From positions 1 through 33,838 of the forward strand of contig NZ_CAMEFJ010000020.1 in NCBI RefSeq assembly GCF_945915485.1: a DNA stretch of 33,838 nt. Reading direction: 5' to 3'. This stretch comes from an uncultured Agrococcus sp. GTDB lineage: Bacteria; Actinomycetota; Actinomycetes; Actinomycetales; Microbacteriaceae. Made by a program: the position numbers and the translations under genes. The first letter of the stretch is position 1, and each line of letters starts with the position of its first letter. Below the pieces are notes generated by a model. It searched no databases. It was not told the DNA's origin and saw only the letters and a list, made by a program, of their open reading frames with translations. Positions 16,866 to 23,264 of the stretch are shown piece after piece.

Positions 16866-18017
16866 TTATGCACCGCCGAGCAGCCGGGAAGCTATGCGTT
16901 CGCTGGAGTGGCCGTCCAGTGCTCCGCAGAACTCCTCATCGAACGCTGCCGACCGGGCCGGGTCGACAGTTGCCGTCGCGATCGCTGCGGCCAGGCCTTC
17001 CGCGTCTCGAACGACGGGGCCGATGCAGTAGTGCTCGAACGGGCGATAGAAGGAACGATCCGCAACGTATTCCTCGAGATCCGGCACGAAGAAGACGATC
17101 GGACGGCGCAGGAGAGAGAATTCGAAGACGGCGGACGAATAGTCGGTGACGAGAACATCAGTCGCCATCAACACTTCGTTCATGTCGGGAATCGAAGCCG
17201 CGTCGATAACGCCTTGCGGCAACCCCTTGTCCGCGACGAAGGGATGCTGCCGCACGCCAACGCGCCAGCCCGCTCCGAGCGTGCGGCTGATTCCGGCCCA
17301 GTCGGCATCCGGTGACGCCTGTGCCGTCAGCTGCCCTTGGCCCCGAAACGTGGGTGCGTAGAGTACGAAACGGTCGCCATCGGCTATGCCGAGAGCCTCG
17401 CGCACCCGATGACGGGTTTCGGCAACCGCGGCTTCGTCGAAGAACGCGTCGCTGCGCGGCATTCCCCAGGGCTTGACGCGCTGCGGATCGATGCCGAACG
17501 CTTCCGCGTAGTCGGGGACGATGCTTTCGGAACTGACGACGGCATCCGTGTAGTTGCGGTGAATCTCGCTGCCTCGCGTCGGACCACCGGGAAGGCCGGC
17601 ACGACTGTGCCCTACGCGCTTGAATGCCCCGGCCGCGTGCCACAGTTGCACGAGGCGAGCATCGGGACGAATACGGAAGAAGTAGATGAGCGGATAGAAG
17701 TCGTCGAGCACGATGACGCCGCTGCTGGCGATGAGCATGGGCAGCCGCAGTGCGTCTCGGAGGGGCCTCCGCGCTGAGAGCCGGGGCTTGAAGACGCCGA
17801 TGATCTCGGCATCCGGGGCCTGCTGCTCGATTGCGCGCTTCAGGAACGCCATGTTGCCGACGTATCCATCGTGGGAGTCGGAAAGGAAGAGGAATCGTCG
17901 CGGGCGAACGCGTACGAACGGGCGCAGTAACCAATAGGGCACCAGGTAGTGCAAGAACCGCATCGCCCGCAGGATCCGGCTCTTGCGCAGCCACTGACGC
18001 ACGCTGCTCTGCCTCAC
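16866..18017 (-). CDS. CDP-glycerol/ribitol phosphotransferase-family protein (third copy)
   Basis: PF04464 domain of about 383 residues. It opens with a basic amphipathic membrane-associating stretch (FLHYLVPYWLLRPFVRVRPRRFLFLSDSHDG), followed by LVQLWHAAGAFKRVGHSRAG (about 115), FVLYAPTFRGQGQ, VRQHPFVAD and VLVTDYSSAVFEFSLLRRPIVFFVPDL. The GTG at 18017 overlaps the upstream stop (GTGA); an earlier GTG at 18059 would overlap the neighbouring gene by 46 nt. It is coupled to the paralogue at 18014-19162. By position it and its neighbour probably polymerise or prime the polyol-phosphate chain using the product of the bifunctional gene downstream. Specificity cannot be read from sequence. Confidence 0.85.
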   Translation of the reverse strand: MRQSSVRQWLRKSRILRAMRFLHYLVPYWLLRPFVRVRPRRFLFLSDSHDGYVGNMAFLKRAIEQQAPDAEIIGVFKPRLSARRPLRDALRLPMLIASSGVIVLDDFYPLIYFFRIRPDARLVQLWHAAGAFKRVGHSRAGLPGGPTRGSEIHRNYTDAVVSSESIVPDYAEAFGIDPQRVKPWGMPRSDAFFDEAAVAETRHRVREALGIADGDRFVLYAPTFRGQGQLTAQASPDADWAGISRTLGAGWRVGVRQHPFVADKGLPQGVIDAASIPDMNEVLMATDVLVTDYSSAVFEFSLLRRPIVFFVPDLEEYVADRSFYRPFEHYCIGPVVRDAEGLAAAIATATVDPARSAAFDEEFCGALDGHSSERIASRLLGGA

Positions 18018-19162
18018 CCGATCGCGTCCAGCGCAAGCCTGGCGATCTGATCGGCGCACGGAGTTTCGCCCTCTTCAGGGGGCGTATCGCCGGGAGCACG
18101 CACCCAGGACGCGGCGAACTCGGCAACCTCCTCGGATGAAGAACTACCGCGGGCAATCTCATCGACGAGTTCCGGGATGCTCTCCACGATCGGGCCCGGC
18201 AGTTCGGTGCGATAGTCGAGATAGAAATCGCGAGAAGCCAAATAGTCTTCCAGGTCGGGTGCAAGAAAGTAGCTGGGAACACCGAGCACCGATGCCTCGA
18301 ACAGCACGGACGAGTAATCGGTGATGAAGAGGTCGGCGACGTGCAGGAGCTCCTGCGTCGAGAATCCGCTCGCGGTATCGATGCCTTCCTCGAAATTCGC
18401 GGACATCAGCGGGTGCAGCTTCACAACGGCATGAATACCGCGTGCTTCGAGCGCGGCCGTGAGTTCACCCACGTCGACGGATACTGACCCGTCGATGTGA
18501 AACGTCGGCGCATACACGGCGATCCGAGCATCCCGAAGGTGCGGATACTCGGAGTAGATGCGATCGCGGATTCGGCGCGACTCTCCCGGATCCCGCAACT
18601 TGTCGACACGAGGAAGGGGAGCAACCACGACACGATCGAGGGATGTTCCGAGTGCCTCCGCAAAGGGTTCCCGCGCCGCCTCACCGCTCGCGAGCACGAT
18701 GTCGTAGCCCTGATGCATGCGCATCGCCGCCGCGAGGCGCTCGTCGCGGCCTTCCGCCTGCCCAAGAATGCTCAGCCCGAACTTCTTGAACGCACCGAGC
18801 GCGTGCCAGATCTGCATGATCGTGAGCGAGTCCTTGTGCTTCAGCACGCTGGCGACGATGGCGTAGGTGTCGAGTATCAGCACTCGAGCCGTTGCAACGT
18901 GGTAAAGCTGCTTGATCATGTGCAGCGCGTAGCCGAGCTTCGCGACATATCCCGGCGGCACCATTCGCACGAGCGTGACAACTTCGACCGCGGGGTCCAG
19001 TCGCTCGAGCGACTCTCGGATGGCCGCGAAGTCCTTGGGGAGGGTCGGATGCTCACGACTCATCATGACGACCTTGCGTCGCGTCGGCAGCAACTTCAGC
19101 GGGGCGTACACGACGGCAAGGCCCACACGGGCGATCGCTGCGACAGCGAGGCGCAACCCCAT
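18014..19162 (-). CDS. CDP-glycerol/ribitol phosphotransferase-family protein (fourth copy)
   Basis: PF04464 domain protein. Motifs: TIMQIWHALGAFKKFGLSILGQ, IAVYAPTFHIDGS, VVKLHPLMSANFE and LFITDYSSVLFEASVLGVPSYFLAPDLEDY. From ATG 19162 the protein begins GLRLAVAAIARVGLAVVYAPLKLLPTRRKVVMMS, which matches the membrane-associated N-terminus of its paralogues. A GTG at 19267 is an alternative start with a better SD (AAGGGG, 6-nt spacer) and would add 35 hydrophilic residues. It is the first gene of the minus-strand polymer arm, coupled by GTGA overlap to the next transferase. Its predicted role is transfer of polyol-phosphate at the cytoplasmic membrane face. Confidence 0.85.
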   Translation of the reverse strand: MGLRLAVAAIARVGLAVVYAPLKLLPTRRKVVMMSREHPTLPKDFAAIRESLERLDPAVEVVTLVRMVPPGYVAKLGYALHMIKQLYHVATARVLILDTYAIVASVLKHKDSLTIMQIWHALGAFKKFGLSILGQAEGRDERLAAAMRMHQGYDIVLASGEAAREPFAEALGTSLDRVVVAPLPRVDKLRDPGESRRIRDRIYSEYPHLRDARIAVYAPTFHIDGSVSVDVGELTAALEARGIHAVVKLHPLMSANFEEGIDTASGFSTQELLHVADLFITDYSSVLFEASVLGVPSYFLAPDLEDYLASRDFYLDYRTELPGPIVESIPELVDEIARGSSSSEEVAEFAASWVRAPGDTPPEEGETPCADQIARLALDAIG

Positions 19163-19350
19163 GGTGCGAGTTGCGCGCGTGGGCGAGGGATGGCTGCCTC
19201 CCGGTGCCTTGGCGTGCGGAGGCACACCGTTGTGCTCCCCTCTAGTCCGCCACAGCAGTTTCCCCACCCGAATCCCCTTACTGGTTGGATTGCACGACAA
19301 TGCTAGTCCACTGTTCTCGGGCCTCCCTTTGAAGCGCAGGTCCGTCACCA

Positions 19351-19367
19351 GCGCGCTGAGAGCGCGC
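19351..19367 (-). terminator. Small perfect hairpin downstream of the VOC gene
   Basis: GCGCGCT, loop GAG, AGCGCGC: a perfect 7-bp stem, 2 nt away from a second, larger hairpin. There is no T-run, so it may act with its neighbour in ending transcription from the VOC gene. Confidence 0.4.
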
Positions 19368-19369
19368 GA

Positions 19370-19396
19370 GCGGGCGGTGCACTCGGCACCGCCCGC
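19370..19396 (-). terminator. Strong hairpin terminator of the VOC gene
   Basis: A perfect 11-bp G/C-rich stem (19370-19380 with 19386-19396) and a 5-nt loop start 7 nt after the VOC stop codon in the minus direction. It lies upstream of the polymer arm and would insulate it. A T-run is lacking, as is common in high-GC actinobacteria. Confidence 0.6.
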
Positions 19397-19403
19397 TGTT
19401 TGG

Positions 19404-19799
19404 TCACTCGGCGGCGGGTGACGGGGTCATCCACTGCACGAGCTGGAAGATCACGCCGTTCGGATCCGCCATTTGGAAGAAGCGTTCACCCCACGGCTCC
19501 GTCTCGATCGGAGTCACGATTTCGACGCCCTCGCTGCGCAGCCGCTCGTACTGCGCATCGATGTCGTCAACGGTGAACACCACGAGCAGCCCGTCTGCGG
19601 AACCGGATGCCGACACGGGCTTGAAGGTCTCGAGCCCTGTGCGCAGGAAGATGATGTGAAGCCCGGCATCCCGGCGCGTCAGGGAGCTGAACCCGTCCGC
19701 TGCCATGACGACAGTGAAGCCGAGGTGCTCCTCGAGCCAGGTTGCGGATGCTTCGGCATCGGGAACGTTCAGTGAGATCGCAGAGTCGGTGATGTGCAT
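19404..19799 (-). CDS. VOC (glyoxalase/bleomycin-resistance) superfamily protein
   Basis: 131 residues, one vicinal-oxygen-chelate domain made of two beta-alpha-beta-beta-beta units: ITDSAISLNVPDAEASATWLEEHLGFTVVMAADG at the N-terminus and GLLVVFTVDDIDAQYERLRSEGVEIVTPIETEPWGERFFQMADPNGVIFQLVQW at the C-terminus. The family includes lyases, dioxygenases and drug-binding proteins; substrate unknown. The ATG at 19799 has AAAGGA with an 8-nt spacer. It is divergent from the TetR gene at 19895 across a perfect 16-base palindrome, so it is very probably under that regulator's control. Confidence 0.85.
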   Translation of the reverse strand: MHITDSAISLNVPDAEASATWLEEHLGFTVVMAADGFSSLTRRDAGLHIIFLRTGLETFKPVSASGSADGLLVVFTVDDIDAQYERLRSEGVEIVTPIETEPWGERFFQMADPNGVIFQLVQWMTPSPAAE

Positions 19800-19840
19800 A
19801 TGTGCGTTCCTTTCGTGGGCGAATCGGCGTTCAATCCTGC

Positions 19841-19871
19841 CCTATACGTTGTACAACGTACGGTGTATAAC
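19841..19871. promoter_or_regulatory. TetR operator and divergent promoter elements
   Basis: TACGTTGTACAACGTA (19845-19860) is a perfect 16-base palindrome between the divergent VOC and TetR genes. It is flanked by TATAGG reading leftward (forward 19841-19846) and TATAAC reading rightward (19866-19871), both -10 candidates. A repressor bound here would block both promoters. Confidence 0.7.
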
Positions 19872-19894
19872 GGAGTCGTGCGAGGATTATTCCC

Positions 19895-20671
19895 ATGCCC
19901 GTAAAGAGAACCGGATCAGGTCAGCCGAGCAAGACCCTCGCTCTCCTGTGGGGCCTGGCCCCACAATCCACGCCTCGTAAAGGGCCCGCCCGGTCCCTCA
20001 CGGTGGAACAGATCGTCGAGGCCGCACTAGAGCTCGCAGACGATCTCGGCATCGACGCCGTCACAATGCGCGCGGTTGCGAACCGCGTCGGCGTTTCGGC
20101 CATGTCGATCTACACCTACATCCCCGGCAAACCGGAACTGCTGGACCTCATGGTCGACACCCTCTACGCAGGGCTCCCCCGTGCATCCTGGGGAAACGAC
20201 TCCTGGCGTGACAGGGCGCAGCAAGTCGCCGAATCGAACCGCGAGCTTCTGCGGCAGCACCCGTGGATGACGGAAATCGCGGCGCTGAGCCGGCCGCCGC
20301 TCGGCCCGGGCGTAATGGCGAAGTACGAGCACGAACTCGCGGTGTTCGATACCACCGACCTTTCGGACACCGATATCGATGCCGCTCTCAGCTACCTGCT
20401 CGGATTCGTGCAATCCCACTGCCGATCTGCCCGCGACGCAGAGCGGGCTACCACCGACTCGGCGATGACCGATGCGCAATGGTGGGAGACAAATCAGTCA
20501 CTGCTGGCCGAAGCTGTCGACCCCGAAAAGTTCCCTCGCGCCGTGCGGATCGGAGCAGCGGCCGGCGCTGAGCAGGACAGTGCCTGGAATCCTGATCGGG
20601 CCTGGCGATTCGGCCTGGACCGCACCCTGGACGGACTGGCTGCGCTCATCGACGCGCTTCCGGAGCGCTGA
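19895..20671 (+). CDS. TetR family transcriptional regulator
   Basis: 258 residues. An N-terminal helix-turn-helix lies at about 35-80: SLTVEQIVEAALELADDLGIDAVTMRAVANRVGVSAMSIYTYIPGKPELLDLMVD, a standard TetR_N pattern in which the recognition helix includes VSAMSIYTYI. The C-terminal ligand-binding half is all-helical and of unknown ligand. The ATG at 19895 is preceded by CGAGG (9-nt spacer). It likely represses itself and the divergent VOC gene through the palindrome at 19845-19860. Its stop lies 4 nt from the convergent gene at 20676. Confidence 0.9.
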   Translation: MPVKRTGSGQPSKTLALLWGLAPQSTPRKGPARSLTVEQIVEAALELADDLGIDAVTMRAVANRVGVSAMSIYTYIPGKPELLDLMVDTLYAGLPRASWGNDSWRDRAQQVAESNRELLRQHPWMTEIAALSRPPLGPGVMAKYEHELAVFDTTDLSDTDIDAALSYLLGFVQSHCRSARDAERATTDSAMTDAQWWETNQSLLAEAVDPEKFPRAVRIGAAAGAEQDSAWNPDRAWRFGLDRTLDGLAALIDALPER

Positions 20672-20675
20672 GGAC

Positions 20676-21389
20676 TCACCGCCGCGACGGATCGACGATG
20701 TCGGCCACCGCTCTCGCCAGCGCAAGACGTCGCTCCGCGGTTTCGGGGCGAGGGTCGTCGTAGGTGAAGACGATCACGCGGTCGGCGCCGACGGCGACCG
20801 TGAATGGCAGATCCTCGTGCCGTTCGGCCAATTGTCGAATCTCCTCGCCCCAACGCTCGTAGGCTTCCGCATCGCCGCTGAACGAAACGGGAGCCGTTCC
20901 GAACTCTCCCGGGGAAACCCACTTGGGCTGGACCAGGGTCGGGTCGATCGTCGATCCGCCCCGAATCGCGACGAGACGTGCGGTTCCCGTACTCGCTGCC
21001 AGTTCCACGACCTCGCGTCGGCTCGGGCGCCGCTTCGACCCCGGCGCGGAGCCCAGCGCCCAGGTCTCGATACGCGCATCCCGACCCTCGAGGCTTCCTT
21101 CGATGGCGGCAATCGTGTGCTTCACGACCCAGCCCCTCGGCAGCACCAGCCCGATCGCAACATCGTCGACGGTGCGCTGACCGACGTAACGCCACCCGTT
21201 CATGCTGGCCCATGACCGGCGTGCGGTGGCGACGTGCGCTTCAATCGCCGGCCAGCCTCGGACACGATTGCCGAGGAACGTGCCGGCCGTGCCGAAAAGA
21301 ATGATGAAGAGAATCGCAGCGATGCGAATGTTCTCATGCAGGTATCGACCCCACCATAGGATCGCGATGAATGCCGCCGCGGTGGCCAC
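20676..21389 (-). CDS. Membrane-anchored protein of unknown function
   Basis: I do not recognise a family. The N-terminus (about 1-45: ATAAAFIAILWWGRYLHENIRIAAILFIILFGTAGTFLG) looks like one or two closely spaced membrane segments. About 190 mostly soluble residues follow, with no Cys and no evident catalytic motif. The GTG at 21389 is preferred because GAGGAG lies 4-5 nt upstream; a GTG at 21404 is possible. It is convergent with the TetR gene, 4 nt apart, with no hairpin between. The 100 nt upstream hold a possible hairpin belonging to the toxin gene but no clear promoter. Confidence 0.6.
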   Translation of the reverse strand: MATAAAFIAILWWGRYLHENIRIAAILFIILFGTAGTFLGNRVRGWPAIEAHVATARRSWASMNGWRYVGQRTVDDVAIGLVLPRGWVVKHTIAAIEGSLEGRDARIETWALGSAPGSKRRPSRREVVELAASTGTARLVAIRGGSTIDPTLVQPKWVSPGEFGTAPVSFSGDAEAYERWGEEIRQLAERHEDLPFTVAVGADRVIVFTYDDPRPETAERRLALARAVADIVDPSRR

Positions 21390-21466
21390 CGGGCCTCCTC
21401 GCACTCCGCCACCAAGGCACTCAAAGCGTAACCCGGCGCGCTGGATTCGGTGCTGCTTTATGCGTG

Positions 21467-21495
21467 GCGCAGAGTCGCGCTGCCGGATTCTGCGC
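21467..21495 (-). terminator. Possible hairpin after the toxin gene
   Basis: GCGCAGA (21467-21473) and TCTGCGC (21489-21495) form a 7-bp stem beginning directly after the toxin stop on the minus strand. The 15-nt loop is long and there is no T-run, so the terminator role is tentative. Confidence 0.35.
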
Positions 21496-21843
21496 TCAAT
21501 CGCTCGTGAAATCAGACACCCAAGTGCGAATACGCTCTAGGCACGTCGGCGTAACAGATCCGATTCGCGAACGCAGACGTCGCCTCGAGACAGTCCGGAT
21601 CTGCTCGGTCATAGCGAACGATGCGCCCAGTGAATCTGAGCCGGAGAGTTTCACATGGTTTGCCCAACCGCGATTCGTGCTCGTCACCGGCACAACGATG
21701 ACCAGTTCGGTTACGGCATCGAGGTACTGCTGCCCAGCCGCGACAACGACTGGTCGTCGTCCTGACCGCTCTCTGCCCACAGTCGCATCCGGAGCAGCCC
21801 ACCACACATCTCCCGGGCTCAGTTCCACCCGGCGCCCAACCAC
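21496..21843 (-). CDS. MazF/PemK-like toxin (endoribonuclease family)
   Basis: 115 residues from GTG 21843 (110 from GTG 21828). The MazF/PemK fold shows in SPGDVWWAAPDATVGRERSGRRPVVVAAGQQY (the G-D-V-W-W-A and R-P-x-V-V blocks), VIVVPVTSTNRGWANHVKL, and GASFAMTEQIRTVSRRRL, which carries the family's late Q-I-R-T-x-x-x-x-R-L element. Such toxins cut mRNA or other RNAs at specific sites. The gene overlaps the antitoxin 3' end by 25 nt (or 10 nt with the second start), typical of toxin-antitoxin pairs. The exact start is uncertain, since the GAGGAG sequence abuts the first GTG. Confidence 0.85.
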   Translation of the reverse strand: MVGRRVELSPGDVWWAAPDATVGRERSGRRPVVVAAGQQYLDAVTELVIVVPVTSTNRGWANHVKLSGSDSLGASFAMTEQIRTVSRRRLRSRIGSVTPTCLERIRTWVSDFTSD

Positions 21844-22040
21844 TCCTCGGCTTCCGCGCGGTAGTCATCATCGGGAGGATAGCGCTCCCTTGACGCCTTG
21901 AGCTCGTCGAATCGTTGGCGACGGCTCTCCTCATCCGCGAGCGCTTGCAGGTGCGCATTAAGTGTTCGGCCCCGACCACGCGCCTGCTGTTTGAGGATGT
22001 CGCGAAGCTCCGCAGTCACTTTGATCGTCGTGCTGGTCAT
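21819..22040 (-). CDS. Antitoxin, ribbon-helix-helix-like, partner of the MazF-like toxin
   Basis: 73 residues. The N-terminal TSTTIKVTAELRDILKQQARGRGRTLNAHLQALADEE fits a ribbon-helix-helix DNA-binding unit (beta-strand with alternating T-I-K-V, then two helices). The C-terminal ERYPPDDDYRAEAEEWLGAGWN is acidic and likely to be the toxin-binding tail. The ATG at 22040 was chosen because the promoter TTGAGT-N17-CATATT ends 6 nt upstream and an inverted repeat overlaps the start; extending the frame 5' would cross that promoter. Transcription is probably leaderless. Expected role: neutralise the toxin and repress the operon. Confidence 0.8.
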   Translation of the reverse strand: MTSTTIKVTAELRDILKQQARGRGRTLNAHLQALADEESRRQRFDELKASRERYPPDDDYRAEAEEWLGAGWN

Positions 22041-22075
22041 ACTAAAAATATGACAGCGGAGGACGCTGAACTCAA
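22036..22075 (-). promoter_or_regulatory. Toxin-antitoxin promoter and operator
   Basis: On the minus strand, TTGAGT (22070-22075), a 17-nt spacer and CATATT (22047-22052) precede the antitoxin ATG by only 6 nt, so the mRNA should begin at the start codon. GTCATA (22036-22041) and TATGAC (22049-22054) form a perfect inverted repeat with a 7-nt spacer that covers the -10 and the start codon, well placed for autorepression. Confidence 0.7.
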
Positions 22076-22126
22076 CGCATGACGGTGACGAGAATGCGAC
22101 GAGCGTCCTGCGCCGGCACGATCCTT

Positions 22127-22642
22127 TCAGCCTCTTCGATCCTCCTCGAGGAGTTCCCGAACCGTATCCCACTTGGCCGCTGTGTAATCGCGCCAGCTAT
22201 CGGTCGTGTCACGCGCGTGCAGCTTCGCAGCAAGGTATCGGTTCCGAGCACCCTCGTCGGCTCGCAGGAGATCCCGAAATTGGATCCGGCGCTGCCAAGC
22301 CGCCGACCCCTCGACCATAACGTGCACGAAAACTTCGCGGCCCGCAACGGAAGGCGAACATAACCAGGCGTGATCGCCGCGCTGCCCCTCTTTCACGAAA
22401 CCCGAGCGCCCCAATGCGAGCGCAGCATCCGGAATCTCGCCTGCTCTAACGCCGACCAAAACATCCACAACGTCTTTGGCCGGGAGACCGGGGACGGCTG
22501 TCGAACCGATGTGCTCGACGTCCGCGTGAGGAATGACTCGCAGTATCTGCGCTCGCGCCCGCTCGAACCGGGCACACCAGACCGCAGCGTCGCCATCCAC
22601 GAGTTCGATCCGCTGCTCGCGCATCATCGGGCTATCGGACAT
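22127..22642 (-). CDS. GrpB family protein (UPF0157, nucleotidyltransferase fold)
   Basis: 171 residues. The family signature is VEHIGSTAVPGLPAKDVVDVLVGV (about 42-65), followed by GDHAWLCSPSVAGREVFVHVMVEGSAAWQRRIQFRDLLRA. GrpB proteins have a nucleotidyltransferase-like fold and are often cited as GNAT-associated or of unknown function; the specific reaction is not established. The ATG at 22642 is the first start; Met6 and Met7 are alternatives. It stands alone upstream of the toxin-antitoxin pair. The 187 nt between it and arsR contain no gene I can support. Confidence 0.85.
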   Translation of the reverse strand: MSDSPMMREQRIELVDGDAAVWCARFERARAQILRVIPHADVEHIGSTAVPGLPAKDVVDVLVGVRAGEIPDAALALGRSGFVKEGQRGDHAWLCSPSVAGREVFVHVMVEGSAAWQRRIQFRDLLRADEGARNRYLAAKLHARDTTDSWRDYTAAKWDTVRELLEEDRRG

Positions 22643-22829
22643 TTGGACAGCAGAGTATGGGATCGCGCCGAAGTAGAAGACATCGTTTCTCGCATTTCAC
22701 CACTTGTCTCGAAGAGTTAGGTCATCGCATGCACGCCGTGCTTGCCACCACTCTTCGCCCGAGGGGCATCGATCGTCCGGAGACCCGGCTCCATGCACAT
22801 ACCGCAGATCCGAAGCTGCAACAAAAACG

Positions 22830-23177
22830 TCAGGCGACGAAGGCCTTTGCAGCCTCAGCTAGTGCGCCCATGGTCGGCCGGTAGTAAGCCCAGCGCCCGC
22901 GCTGCTCACGTTCGACGAGGCCGGCCTCGACGAGCAGCTTCATGTGGTGGGAGACGGTCGGCTGCGACAATCCCACCGGCTCGGTGAGGTCGCACACGCA
23001 CATCTCCCCGGCGCTGCTGCCGACGATCATGGACATGAGCTTGACCCGGGTCGGGTCGCCGAGGGCCTTGAACACCTTCGCCAACTCCTCCGCAACTCCG
23101 TCGGCGAGCACTGCGTCAGAGGTGCAGCATGACGTGGTCTCGGGTGCGGTCTCGATGGTAGCGGAGAGTGTGCTCAT
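22830..23177 (-). CDS. arsR: ArsR family arsenite-responsive repressor
   Basis: 115 residues, winged helix-turn-helix: AKVFKALGDPTRVKLMSMI, then GEMCVCDLTEPVGLSQPTVSHHMKLLVEAGLVEREQRGRWAYY. Cysteine pairs Cys17-Cys18 near the N-terminus and Cys60/Cys62 in the CVCDL motif resemble Corynebacterium ArsR1, where two adjacent N-terminal cysteines and one Cys from the other subunit bind As(III). The ATG at 23177 lies 7 nt after a -10 (CAGAAT), so it may be leaderless. It is divergent from the flavoprotein-MFS operon and probably controls both. It shares a DNA motif with the ACR3 promoter at 29.9 kb. Confidence 0.9.
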   Translation of the reverse strand: MSTLSATIETAPETTSCCTSDAVLADGVAEELAKVFKALGDPTRVKLMSMIVGSSAGEMCVCDLTEPVGLSQPTVSHHMKLLVEAGLVEREQRGRWAYYRPTMGALAEAAKAFVA

Positions 23178-23184
23178 AACGTCT

Positions 23185-23217
23185 ATTCTGCATGACACAT
23201 TGACATTTGTCGATACA
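23185..23217 (-). promoter_or_regulatory. arsR promoter with ars motif
   Basis: Minus strand: TCGACA (forward 23208-23213), a 17-nt spacer, and CAGAAT (forward 23185-23190), then 7 nt to the arsR ATG. The -35 lies inside TGTATCGACA (minus strand of 23208-23217), a 10-base string also present at the ACR3 promoter. GACATTTGTC (23202-23211) is an adjacent palindrome. On the plus strand TTGACA (23200-23205) could serve the divergent flavoprotein operon. Confidence 0.6.
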
Positions 23218-23226
23218 TAGGGCAGC

Positions 23227-23255
23227 ATCAATGCATCGAAGAACATCAATGTATG
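23227..23255 (+). repeat. Direct repeat in the arsR-flavoprotein intergenic region
   Basis: CATCAATGCAT and CATCAATGTAT (one difference) are directly repeated just before the first flavoprotein start. They could be additional regulator half-sites or chance; the ArsR motif itself lies further left. Confidence 0.4.
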
Positions 23256-23264
23256 GAGGTTGGG

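Noticed and set aside
15595..17031. Long plus-strand open frame opposite the fused cytidylyltransferase-SDR
   Set aside because: Antisense shadow, rich in Arg/Val/Asp with no recognisable domain.
22142..22153. 12-base palindrome CTCCTCGAGGAG
   Set aside because: Lies inside the GrpB coding sequence, encodes an ordinary acidic stretch and has no promoter nearby. Probably chance.
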